A stretch of 64,000 nt of DNA. Origin: Tillandsia leiboldiana (taxonomy: Eukaryota > Streptophyta > Magnoliopsida > Poales > Bromeliaceae). Positions 31,187 to 42,328 of the stretch are shown here, one piece after another. The position numbers were made by a program, and so were the translations under genes. The notes under the pieces were generated by a model, which worked only from the letters and a program-made list of their open reading frames with translations, did not search any database and was not told the origin of the DNA. Location of the stretch: contig CM055067.1 of assembly GCA_029204045.2 (NCBI GenBank), positions 28,656,838 to 28,720,837 of the forward strand, read 5' to 3'. How positions within the stretch are numbered: the first letter of the stretch is position 1; every line of letters starts with the position of its first letter.

Positions 31187-34100
31187 TGTGAGGTCCCGGA
31201 ATCCCCCGCGTAGGGTTGCTGGTTGTTGGGCAGCTTTCGGTCGCCGTTGGGGGTGTTGGTGCGCGTGTTGGGGTCCCAGAAATGGATTTGTGATGCAATT
31301 TGGGATTTGCTTGCATCACTGGAGGCCTGCGTGGGTTGCGCGCAATTTGGACACAAGTGGTGGACTTCGGGCTTAAATTGAGACCCCGTGGGAAGTTGGA
31401 GGACCCACCGGGTGTTTAGAAGTGATTTCGCGCGATTCATATGTCAAAATTAGACTCCGGGTGAAGTCCGGATAAAAGATTACCTCTCCGGTCGCCTTCG
31501 GGAATTTTTAGAGTTGAAATTTAGCAAATCGGACTTTAAAAATGGACCCGGCGCGAAAATCGGATCGAGTGGGCATTCGGCAAATTTTCGGATGAGAATT
31601 TGAAGAAATGGACATCGTTTTTGGATTCAGCGCGCGAAATCGCTAGGAATGGACTATTTATTTGTTGATTTTGGAGCCCTGTAGGCGTGCGCGTTTTTCG
31701 AGGCGAAGCGGCACGCAAATCGAGACGTCGCGGCTTGCAAACCGTGGCCTGCGCGGCACGGACCCCGAGGAGGCCGCGTGTCAGAACGCGCGTGGGCGCG
31801 CTGGGAAGCGCACCCGCCTGCGCGGGGGCACGTGGGGGGCCGCCACGTGGCGGGCACCCACTGGCGCCCCGGGTCGCGGGCGCGTGGGCGGGTGCCGTGG
31901 ACCGGATGAGGCAGCGCAGGCAGCGCGGCCGCGTGGCGCGCAGGGGCGCGGCCACGTGGCCGCTGCTTCGTTGCTTGGACCCGGTGCACCCGAGCGGGTG
32001 CCGTGGACCGGGGGTGGTGCACCGTGAACCCGGGCCGTGGACCACCCTCTTCCCTCTCCCTCCTTTTCTTCTTCTTCTTCCTCCCCGCAAGGGAATTTCT
32101 TTCCCTCTTTCGTTTTCTCCTTCAACCGAGAGTGAGGGAGAGTGAGGGAGGAGGTTGTGGGAGATGCCGTTTTGCGTCGCGGGCCTCGGGGAACGCGCGG
32201 GGCTTCCGATGGAAGCGTTTCGGCGGCGGCGGCGCTAACGGGTGGGTCCCGTGCTTTGGTTTTTCTGTATTTTTGTACAGTTTTTGGAGCATTCTTTTAG
32301 ACTGTAACTGACCCTCTTGCTCCTTTTTGTGTTGGGCACCGTGCATCGTTTTGCGTGCGGACTCCGACACCGTGCACCGTTTTGCGTGCGGACTCCGTTT
32401 TGCGTGCGGACTCCGGCATCATGCACCGTTTTGCGTGCGGACTCCGGCACCGTGCACCGTTTTGCGTGCGGACTCCGTTTTGCGTGCGGATCCTGGCACC
32501 GTGCATCGTTTTGCGTGCGGACTCCGGCACCGTGCACCGTTTTGCGTGCGGACTCCGTTTTGCGTGCGGATTCCGGCACCGTGCACCGTTTTGCGTGCGG
32601 ACTCCGGCGCCGTGCACCGTTTCACGTGCAGACTTCGTTTTTGGTGCGGACTCCGGCAGCGTGCTCCGTTTTGCGTGCGGACTCCGACGGCGTGTCCCGT
32701 TTTGCGTGCGGATCGCGTGGAGGCCAATTGCAAGTGTCTACGAGCAATTGGTGGCAAATCGAGGTGGGTGGCCTTATCTCCAAGTTTTATGGAATGTACA
32801 TTAATTCTATTAATGTAGGACTATGCATGATAGTTTATTTCCTTGTGTAGCATGCTAGATTGTTGGAATGGCTATCCCTTTATTATCGGTTAATGTGGTT
32901 ATCTTGGAACTTGACCTAGCACCCCCGTCATATGTTGTATGTGTAACCAGACTAGTAGAAAACCCTCACTTGGGCTAGGGTTATTTATGCTTAGACATCC
33001 ACACTGTTCCTTCATCCCTGGACATAGTGTTTTCTCGCCCGGGTAGTGGGCCGAGAGGTCGGGACTTGCTTTTAGTGTGGGATGCTTTTGCACTCTTGCT
33101 TGGGAGCAGAGTGGAGTCTGGTAGTTGTAGCTGGGTTGCTTATCTGTGCCGGGAGCCGTTTGGGTAAACGGTAGTCCCGGGAGGTCTTGTTTCCCTGTTG
33201 TGCCGTCGTGTAGGGAGCCGTTGCGTAGACGGCAGTCCCGGGCCGTCGAGTATCTTCCGGTCCGCCTTGTTGGGAACCGTTGGGGTTGACGGTGGTCCCA
33301 GGTCGTTGAGTGTTGTCCGACCTGTTTTGTTACCCTGAGTTGTGTGTCGTTCCTGGCTGTGGAGTATCTCCAGCCAGTGAGCCTTGTGCTGCGAGCCGTT
33401 GGCGAGGCTAGTGTCTCGTGTTTCGAGTTAGCCGAGCAGCTGAGTCGTCGAGAGTTCTCCGACTGTTGTGCGAGGTATTTGGGGATCCTGAGTCCTACCG
33501 TTCTGAGAGTGAGCGTGGATTTTGACTAGCCTGCTTATGCCAATTTGTGATACTCTATGCCGCGCCGTTTTCCTCAGTTGGAGTCGCGTCCCTGAGATGC
33601 CGCTGTGGATACGATGGGCCTGTTGAGGCAGTTTTGCGCGAGGGGTGAGTTAGTCGGGCAGGACGCCCCACGTAAATCCCGTCCTCATGGGGATGCGTGG
33701 TAGTGGGCAGGCGCGTTCCTAGTCGACAGGCGCAGGCTTGACTGGACCCTATGAGGCAGTCAGTTCGATTGGGCCTATTGAGCACCTTGGGTGCGAGTGG
33801 TCTCTTTTACCTTCATCTGTTCCACTTTTTGAGTAGTTAGATAGAGGTATGGCGGCTGTAGAGTAGCTCCAGCTTTTCTTGTTCAGATTTCATTGCACTG
33901 TTATCTTTTACCTCTAGTAGACTTGGTGGGCAGACCGTTGGGCTTGTTGACGGCACCCACTGAGAACTACTGTGGGAAGTAGTTCTCACACCCGTCGTGG
34001 TGTCTTTTTCCCCAGGAACTTCTTCTCCTGTTCCTGTTGCTCCAGTTGCTGATCCTTCTGACCGAGGCGAGGGAGTCGCGAGCTAGTTCCCTACCCGTCA

Positions 34101-34527
34101 TTGGAGTGTAGCGGTACCCCTCCAGAGGAGAGCTTCGGTAGATTAGTTTACTTCTTTTTCCTATGTTGAGAGACCTTTGTTGTGAGGTATGGAGTTGTAC
34201 TTTATTTTACAGTTTGAGAGACTGATGTAGTGAGGATATTCTTGTATCGAGAGTCTGTACACTGATGTATTTATTGGAGATACCTCCCTTTTGAGTTTTG
34301 TATCAGAGGACTTTGTATACGATCGTATTTGGGAGATGGATATTGTATTATTTTCAGTTGTACAGTGTTTGGTTTACAGTTTTTAGTAGTCTACTTTCGT
34401 CTCTGATATCTGTGTACTGTAGTTGATTCTTTCTGCAGGTTAGACGCTTCGTCTGTACGGTAGTTTCCGTACAGATGGCGGATCTGTTAGCGAGCCCGGG
34501 TCGCAGTTTCGACCCCGGGGCGTGACA
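31187..34527 (+). repeat. 3' LTR of the LARD-like element
   Basis: Matches 23975-27316. It contains the repeat array 32331-32715, palindrome 31948-31963, hairpin 33962-33987 and U5 hairpin 34452-34475. It ends GGCGTGACA and is followed by CGGTG. Confidence 0.93.
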
Positions 34528-35724
34528 CGGTGGATGAGGCCCGCCACAAATGACACACCGCTCCTGTCGCTGCTGCCGATACTGCTGCTGCTGCGGGGGC
34601 CCACCAGATCTCCGGCGCCTACGAAACCCACGACCCTCTGGATGAGATCGTGGAGGTCTCGGAGGTCCCTGCCGGCTCGTCTGACCCTCATCCTCCAGTG
34701 CTGGGCGCTTCGCCCCCGAAATCCCTGCGGGAGCTGGGGCCACCTCTGCCATCACTGCCTCTCCACACTCAACATATAAAGCCTGCTCCATCGAAGCCTC
34801 TAAAGTCTGCAATCTGTGGGAGCGAACAAGCTGATAAATGTCCCGGCGCAGCCCCCGCTCGAACATGTAGATCCGGTGAGACTCGTCCCTGGCTGCGTGA
34901 GGCATACTAGCCAATAGCTGATTGAATTCGGCTATGTATGCATTCACGGGCCGATCTCCCTGGCGGAGATTTCTCAGCCGCTCCTCCAATCTCTGGCGAA
35001 CACTCTAAGGAAAGAAGGCCCCTAGAAGAAGTCTGCGGAACTCCGCCCAAGGAAGAATTTGCGTCCCAGGCGGACCAACAGGCCGTACACGCCGCCACCA
35101 AGCCTTGGCGTTGCTCTCCAAGAAGACCCGAAATCGATCCTCAACAAACAAACTCTCAAAATGACGCTCCATGGCCGTGATCCAAGACTCTGCCTCCCAC
35201 GGCTCAACACTCATACCAGAAAAACGGGGTGGATCAAACCGGCGGAACCTCATCAACAGATCCACCACCGCACTCTGCTCAGCCGAAGTCAAAGGTCCCG
35301 TCGACCCTGGTGGTGGTATGCAAGAAACTGGCTCGACAGGAATAGCCGGCGCTGACGGAACCACAGGGGGCGCCACAGCTGGCGAAGAAGGCACAGGCGA
35401 ACACTCAGGGGGTGCTACCACTGGCTGCGTCCTCTGCTCTAAAAGAAGCATCATCCGACCAAAGGCCTCCTCCTGGCGCCGAGAAGCCTCCTCCTGGCGC
35501 TGTAAAGCCTCCTCCCGGCGCTGAGATGTCTCCTCCTGGCGCCGTAAAGCCTCCTCCCGGCGCTGAGATGTCTCCTCCTGGCGCCGCACCGCCTCAGACA
35601 ACTGTGCCACCTGGGCACGGAGCTCCAGAACCTCCCTCTGCTGTCCCTGCCCCGAGTCCTCCTGCTCGGGCACATCGGAGGGGAAAGGCTAAGAACGCGT
35701 CTGTACCCTGCGTCGGGGAGGCAT
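34528..35724 (-). pseudogene. gag: gypsy gag (N-terminal and capsid part), interrupted
   Basis: Minus-strand gag begins MPPRRRVQTRS at 35724, a start typical of Tekay-type gag, but a TAG follows within about a dozen codons. A coiled coil of repeated RRQEETSQRREEAL units comes next (about 35640-35450), then the capsid domain (AESWITAMERHFESLF, AKAWWRRVRP, RLRNLRQGDRPVNAYIAEFNQL). A second in-frame TAG lies at 35005-35007. The last residues before the insertion are CVICGGPH, so the large element has landed inside the first zinc knuckle. The gene cannot make full-length Gag. Confidence 0.88.
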
Positions 35725-36025
35725 CGTGCCTACCTGCAACACACAAGCAACCATCAGGACAGTACCAAACAAAACTCGACCCAATCCAGCGAAAGTCTAG
35801 GACATGTCATCCATTCCCTAGCATTATGTTGTCTGCAGCCAACATAATCGCTTAGGAGAATAAACATGCCAGTCACTCATCCCACCCCTTGGGAGAGGTG
35901 TCAAACTCAATCAGGACTCTTGCTAACAGTCACGACTCTCACGTAGTCATCCTAAGGTCCAACCACAAGCCTAGGGTTTCTAAGTCCATAATGACCTACA
36001 ACCTAGGCTCTGATACCACCTAATC
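35725..36025 (-). other. Leader of the reversed gag-only element with primer-binding site
   Basis: The minus strand from 36025 carries TGGTATCAGAGCC (36018-36006) eight bases after the LTR, the paired AGCCTAGG/CCTAGGCT segments, and the hairpin with CTGCAG loop (35848-35823). Layout and wording match the leaders at 27317 and 54194, showing the three families are close relatives. Confidence 0.8.
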
Positions 36026-39000
36026 TGTCACGCCCCGGCGTCGAAACTGCGACCCGGGCTCGCCAACAGATCCGCCGCCCATACGGGAAGCCCCGTATAG
36101 ACGAAGCGACTAACCTGCAAAAGATCAACTATGCTATACAGATATCAGAGCTGAAAGAAAACTGCTAGAAATAAAACTATATACAAACCAAGACCTCACC
36201 AAAATACAACAGTCTCTCGAGCAGTAAAATAAAAGTACAACTCTATACCTCACTACAAAGTCTCTCAACAAGAGCTCTCAAAAGTACGGGGTACATCTAC
36301 TCTCTAGACGACGACTGGTAGGGAACTAACTCGCGACTCCCTTACCTCGATCAGAAGAAGCAGCAACAGGAGCAGCAGGATCAGGAGTAGAAGTCCCTGT
36401 GGGAAAAAAACACCACGACGGGTGTGAGAACTACGTCCCAAGTAGTTCTCAGTGGGTGCCGCCAACAAGCCCGACGGTCTGCCCACTAAGTCTACTAGAG
36501 GCATAAAGTAACAATATAATACTGAAATGAAATGGCTGGAAAAGTAACTCTACAGCTACTATGCCTCTATCTAGATGCTCAAGAAAAAGGAACAGATGGA
36601 ACATGATGCATCTACTAACACACACAGTAAACTCACCAAATCTAAACTGACTGCCTCAAAGGGTCCAGTCAAACCTGCGCCCACCTACTGCCGCACATCC
36701 TCAACAGGACGGGTCAACCGTAGGGTGTCCGTGACTACCACTAACTGGCCCAGTCAGAGGGACGGCGTCGACAAGTCGCGATAGCAAGTAACAGGCCCAA
36801 CTCCGGAGTGGCTCTCGAGGGGAGCGACCCCACCGAGGAAAGTATCCGCGTATCTCTGTCGAGCTCAAATATGGCTCATGCAGGCTATAGTCCAAACCAC
36901 GATCAACAAGATCGACCAACAACACCAACTCTCAACCACAAGCTGGAAACCACACAGCTGGGGCCACCGTCCACCAGACGGCTCCCACAACAGAACACTA
37001 AACTCTCAGGAAAGACCGACACCATAAGGGTTCGGAAACCCGATAGACCGGTGCTAAGAACCCTATCAAACAAGAACAGACTCTAGGCTCCGCCTATCGA
37101 AGTTCCCGATCCCCTTATAGTTCGGGAAAGCAAAACCTCGGTACGACACGCAGAAAACACCAACAGGGCCCGAAAGTCCCGGGAGACCTACACCTACAAC
37201 CCTATCAAACAAGAACAGGTTCCAGGCTCGGCCCCCGTGGCTTTCGTCCCGACAAAGGAACGGCCCCTAGAACCCGGATCACTCGAATCCTTTCGAGTGG
37301 GGAGATTTACAAGAAAAAGGTGACATTTGTTATTGAAAATCATTTGATCTAGAAGAAATCCATATTTAATGATTTTAGTTCTCTTTAGAAAAACAGTTAG
37401 AAAAATAAGTGTTTTACCCAAGCCCCAAAGGGCTGATGCCTTTGTCCAATCAAACAAGAACAGACTCCAGCGGCCCTTCGATGCTTGGAAGAAAACATTG
37501 GTAGACTAAAATCATGTGTATGTCGAAAAGGGTTCTGGGTTCTAGGTCCGGCTATCACTAGAAAACTACCGCCACTAACACAGTGGCGACAACCCAAACA
37601 GGGGAAAACCAGATCTCCTGGGTCCACCGTTTACCCCAAACGATTCCCGGTACAGACAAGCGAACCACAGCATCTACCAGACTCCACTCTGCTCCCAAGC
37701 ACGAGTGCAAATGCATCCCACACTAAAAGAAGTCCCGACCGCTCGGCCCACTACCCGGGCGAGGATAACACTAAGTCCAGGAATGAAACATAAAGTGTGG
37801 ATGTCTAAACATAAATAACCCTAGCCCAAGTGAGGGTTTTCTACTGGTCTGGTTACACATGCAACATATGACGGGGGTGCTAGGTCAGGTTCCAAGATAA
37901 CAAATATTTAACATGATAGAAGGAAGTAAGAGATTACAAGATCGACAGATAATACAAGGAACAACAATTCCTACACTCTAGCATGCTACCCAAGTCCAAT
38001 CACTATCATGCATGATTCTATATCAATAGAATTAGAGCACAGTCCATAGATCTTGAAAGCAAGCCACCCACCTGAAAACGCTAACTGTCCGGAGTCGTAC
38101 AGCTGAGAAACCAGGAAAAATAACAACTCTAAGTCCAACAGGTCCTGCACAGTCCACAATCCCTCCTGGGTACAACATAAGGCTACAGTTATACTTTAAT
38201 CCCAAAATCTGCCAAGATTTACTACACTGAAAACACAGCCGCAAAGATGCAATTATTTCACCTGCTGAATGTGCTCGAAAAATTCCAAATAAAATATCCC
38301 TGCGATCCTCGTGTCGATAGCTTCGAAACAAGTACCTGCACGCCCAATTCCGAGCACCGTAGGCCAAGTTACAAATTCTACAGTATCGGTGCGTAAAATC
38401 CCAAAACCATCTAACTATAAACTCTTGTACAGATAAAAGGAAAAGTGTATACCTTCGGGAAGGTCTCCAAAAATTCCAAGAAAAATCCACGATTATCCTC
38501 GCGTCGAGTAGATGAAAAAAGTCTATAAGCACGTCCTGATCCGAGACTCGTGCGCGGAGATCTGCCCAAAAGAAGCTGATGCCCTCACCAAAAACTCACA
38601 GCAAGAAGGGTCCCAATGAGCAAGAGAAAACACCTCGAAAAACGCGAAATCTGAAAATGTGCAAGAAATCCAAAATTGTAGCCTCACCTGTTTCGAATCG
38701 AGCAGCGAAGGAATCGCTCGAAAAGATGGTCGGAGTAGGTCGGGGGAGCTCGTACACCGAAGAGCGACGGAAGAAGCACCGAAGAAAGAACGTCGCGCCG
38801 AGCCAAGAAAATAAGAATCTCGAAAAGCGTGCCCCCAAAAATCCCCAAACTCTGCAGATAGAAGCTTCACAGCGAGAGGATCAACTTTCCTGAAGAGCTC
38901 CAGTCGGTTTGAAGCTCGGAAGTGCCAAAAAGTCGAAGAGGAAGAGAGCTCGGGCCTTTAAATAGGCCGCAGGAACAAATGGGAAAATTCCCGATTTGTC

Positions 39001-39974
39001 CCAAGATTCGGGCGCACCCGAACTTTCGGGCGCCCGAATCCGGGCGCAAGGGCGGGTTACTGTAGCCGCCCAGAACTTTTCCGTGCCGCCACGTCACCCG
39101 CACAGCAAACAGCTGTGCGGGGCGCGCCGGGAGTGGCCACGTGGCACTCCCGGTGATCGACACGTGTCCCGCACAACAAACAGCTGTGCGGGGCGCGTGT
39201 GGTGCCGCCGCGTGGCACCTACCCGGTCAAACCGGGTAGGTGGCGCCCGCCAGTGGTAGGGCGACACGTGGCCCTGCCACTGTCGCGGTCACACGTGCGG
39301 GCAGGGCGCCGCCTGACCGCCTGCCACGCACGCGCCCCGAGGTGCACGCCCGCGACCCCGTGCGCCGCGCCTCGTGAGCCCGTGAGTAGCACGCCGACAC
39401 GTGTCCCCTGCACCCGGTCCACACACCCTACTTCGGGTTCCGTGGACTGCGCCGCGTGCACCGACCAATCGGGGACTGCCACGTGTCCACCCGCCTTGGT
39501 CCATGCACCGCCGCGCCTCCCAGTCGACCGCGCATCACGAGCCCGCCAATCAGGCGGCGCCACGTGTCCATGCGCCGGGTCCGTGCACCCAGCCGCTCCC
39601 CTCTGTGGACCGAGCGCTGCGGACCGGCCCAATCACAAGCCGCCACGTGGCAGCCGGCGGTCCACGGCCCCTCCCATGCACCGAAATTTAGCGAAAACTT
39701 CCGGGGGTCCGTTTTTGGGCATCCAGACTCCAAATTTAACAAGCAAACAGCCGTTTTCAAGCGTTTTTCCGCGCTGAATCCAAATCCAACATCTGATTGG
39801 CCCAAAACAAAACCGACACTTCGGCAAATGCAGCCGAAGGCCAATCCGGCTGTGGATAACACACAGGGTCCATCTGTGGCATCCCTTTGATGCACTATGG
39901 ACCAGATACACCAACACTAGGTGTTCTACACCATGGTTCATGGGAGAAGCCACACGGGGATCAGGGTCACCACA
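36026..39974 (-). mobile_element. Reversed gag-only gypsy element: intact 5' LTR
   Basis: 3949 bp, TGTCACGCCCC at the left and GGTCACCACA at the right on the plus strand, that is TGTGGTGACC...GGCGTGACA in element orientation. It is the unbroken counterpart of 13523-15159 plus 21545-22870 and includes the empty ATCTG site (38649-38653). The flanking pentamer on the right is TGGGG; its left partner is in the gap. It carries the TATA-like block (38957-38964), the palindrome cluster (39098-39282), the hairpin at 36426-36450 and the U5 hairpin at 36080-36100. Confidence 0.9.
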
Positions 39975-40994
39975 TGGGGGCCGAGAGGATTTTTATTGAC
40001 TCAGTGTATGGGTTTCTAGTGTCTTGGGGGTTTTATGGGCTTTATCAGATGGAGTCGTGGAGGATTCTCCAATCTAGACATGACTGAGAGATTTTTGGGC
40101 ATTTGAGTTTCGATCTGTTTGATCGTGGATTATAGCCTGCAGATGCCGCTTGTTGAGATAGATGAGGCACGCTTTTCTCGGTGGGGTCGCTCTCCTCGAG
40201 TTGCCGCTCCGGATGCGATGATGATACGCCTGTTGAGGCCGCTTGCGTGATGTTGTGATGGACCAATCGGGCACCCTACGTTGGAGTAGTGGGGGCGATT
40301 GGACACCCTACGTTGGAGTAGTAGGGAGGCACTAACTTGACTGAGCCAGTTTTGGCAGTCATTGAGATTTGGGTTATTGTGGGCACCGCGTGAGCGAGTG
40401 GATGCATAGCATGTTCTTAGATGAGTTTTTCCTATGAGCATGATATTAGAGGCATATTAGCTGTTGTTCCATTTCAGCTTTCATTCTATATATCTGCATA
40501 CCTATTGTTTTGCCTCCAGTGGACTTAGTGGGCCTACCGTGGATATTGGCGACGGTACCCACTGAGAACTGTCTGTTGCAGTAGTTTTCACACTCGCTGT
40601 GGTGACAGGTCATCCAGAGGTTGCTGTTCCGACGTCTGTTCGTGCGGAGACAGCGGATGGAGGTAAGGGCGTGGCCGAGTAGCTCCCTTCCCTTTTATTT
40701 TGAGAGTCAGAGGTAGATGTACCCTATATTTTGAGTTTCCTCTTTTGTACTGGACATCCTGTGAGAGAGAGATTTGTGTATTTATTCACATAGCTGGTGA
40801 GACTATATACTTTGGATTTTTGTTATACAGATGTTCAGTTTTATTTCTATAGCTTTAGTTTTATTTCAGCTCTGATATTTGTGTAGCTATAGATCTTACT
40901 TGCAGGTTAGTTGCTTCGTCTGTGCGGGCAGTCCCGTGCAGGCGGCGGATCTGTTGGCGTGCCCGGGTCGCAGTTTCGACCGCGGGGCGTGACA
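39975..40994 (+). mobile_element. 3' portion of another gypsy LTR family
   Basis: It shares the order of the other LTR ends (TATAGCCTGCA, CTCCGGATGCGATG, GTGGGC...ACTGAGAACT hairpin at 40564-40589, U5 hairpin 40920-40941) and ends GGGGCGTGACA. The wording differs enough to be its own family. The reversed gag-only element was inserted into it at 39974. No primer site follows, so it is a 3' or solo LTR end. Confidence 0.7.
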
Positions 40995-41072
40995 AAACTC
41001 GATAATTCGATTTTCCCTAACATGTAATTTATTAGTAAGAGGGTAAAACGATACACAAAAAGTCATGATATT
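40995..41072. other. A/T-rich spacer between two LTR ends
   Basis: 78 bases, A/T-rich, with no similarity to the neighbouring LTRs that I can see; possibly host DNA. Confidence 0.4.
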
Positions 41073-41814
41073 ACACCGGATGCGATGGTGATGCGCCTGA
41101 TGAGGCCGTTGTGCGTGGTACTTGATAGTCCGATTGGACACCCTTCGTTGATACACGAGAGACCCTAGTTGATACACTAGGGGCCGCAGGCCGGACTGGA
41201 CCAGATATGGCAGTCACTGAGATTGAGTCGATGCGAGCGAGTGGATGCATAGTATGTTCTTAGTTGAGTTTTCCTTTGAGCATGATACTTGAGGCATATT
41301 AGCTGTAGTTTCATTTCAGCTTATTATCTATCTGTTCACCTATTTGTTTTGCCTCCAGTAGACTTAGTGGGCATACCGTGGATATTGGTGCCGGTACCCA
41401 CTGAGAGCTACGTGTTGGTGTAGTTCTCACACCCGCTGTGGTGGCAGGTTTTCCAGAGGTTGCTGTTCCGGCTTCTACTCGTGCGGAGGCAGCAGATCGA
41501 GGTAAGGGCGTGGCCGAGTAGCTCCTTACCCGTATTATTTTGAGAGTCAGTGGTAGAGATACCCTGTATTTTTGAGATTCCACTTTTGTACTGGACAGTC
41601 TGTATGACCTTGTATTATTTTGTATTACGGATTTATGTTTTATTCAGATGTTCAGTATTTGATTTCTATAGCTAGTTATTTTATTTCAGCTCTGATATAT
41701 GTTTAGCTATAGATCTGACTTGTAGGTAGACGTTTCGTCTGTGCGGAAATTCTCGTACAGATGGTGGATCTGTTGGCGAGGCCGGATCGCAGTTTCGCCT
41801 GCGGAGCGTGACAT
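41073..41814 (+). mobile_element. Second LTR end of the same family, truncated
   Basis: It starts inside the family at CCGGATGCGATGGTGATG and repeats the previous fragment to its end GGAGCGTGACA, with hairpins at 41403-41428 and 41738-41761. The 5' part of the LTR (U3, promoter) is missing. It ends 515 bp upstream of the kinase start codon, in the same orientation. Confidence 0.7.
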
Positions 41815-42328
41815 CCGGCCCAACAAGTACAAATTATAATTTTTTATTTCAGATTTTAAATTTTGTGCCGATTGGATTAGGATACAATCTCGGATTATTA
41901 TTTTTTTTTGGGGGGATTTCGTTTCTGGTTTTGCAAAAATCGCCCGAAACGGACCCCTTAACATCTCCGACCGTGGCGTTGCATTGAAAGGGTCATTTCA
42001 ACAACGGCCTATAGTTGGGGGGATTACGACGATACATTTTCACCGCACTCTGCGCCGAGATGGGTGCAAAATGAGCTGCGAGTAACCGCACCGCGATCTC
42101 ATCACCCTCCGCGACCCTCTCTGTCGTCTTTCTCTCATGCTCTATCCATTCCCTTCTCCCTCCTCTTTCTCCGATAATATAGCGAGCGAAGCCGCAAACC
42201 CTAATCTCCCTCTCTATCTCTCTTCCATCTTCATCGCCGCTACAAAGCACCGATCCTTCGCAAACCCTAATCTACGTATCTTTGGAAACCCTGAAAATGC
42301 CATCCGATTCTTGAGTGCTCCCGATCCA
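41815..42328 (+). promoter_or_regulatory. Upstream region and likely 5' UTR of the kinase gene
   Basis: An A/T-rich part (41820-41940) is followed by a C/T-rich leader. Two telo-box motifs AAACCCTAA lie at 42196-42204 and 42262-42270; such motifs are common in 5' leaders of plant genes expressed in dividing cells. From 42137 the leader is open in frame with the kinase. Confidence 0.5.

Larger units (their letters stand above)
23975..34527 (+). mobile_element. Complete LARD-like non-autonomous gypsy element (10.55 kb)
   Basis: LTRs at 23975-27316 (3342 bp) and 31187-34527 (3341 bp) run TGTGAGGTCCC...GGCGTGACA and look more than 98 % identical by eye. Target duplications CGGTG lie at 23970-23974 and 34528-34532. 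A tRNA-Met primer site (27325) and polypurine tract (31172-31186) are in place. The 3.87 kb interior has no gag or pol; it is mostly tandem repeats plus a relic of a chromodomain. Large LTRs and a non-coding interior fit the LARD class, here derived from a chromovirus. It sits head-to-tail opposite the gag it interrupts. Confidence 0.95.

Noticed and set aside
35412..35855. Forward Pro/Ala-rich frame with PPPGAEKPPPGA repeats
   Set aside because: Antisense shadow of the coiled-coil repeats of the reversed gag, which has family similarity while the forward frame has none.
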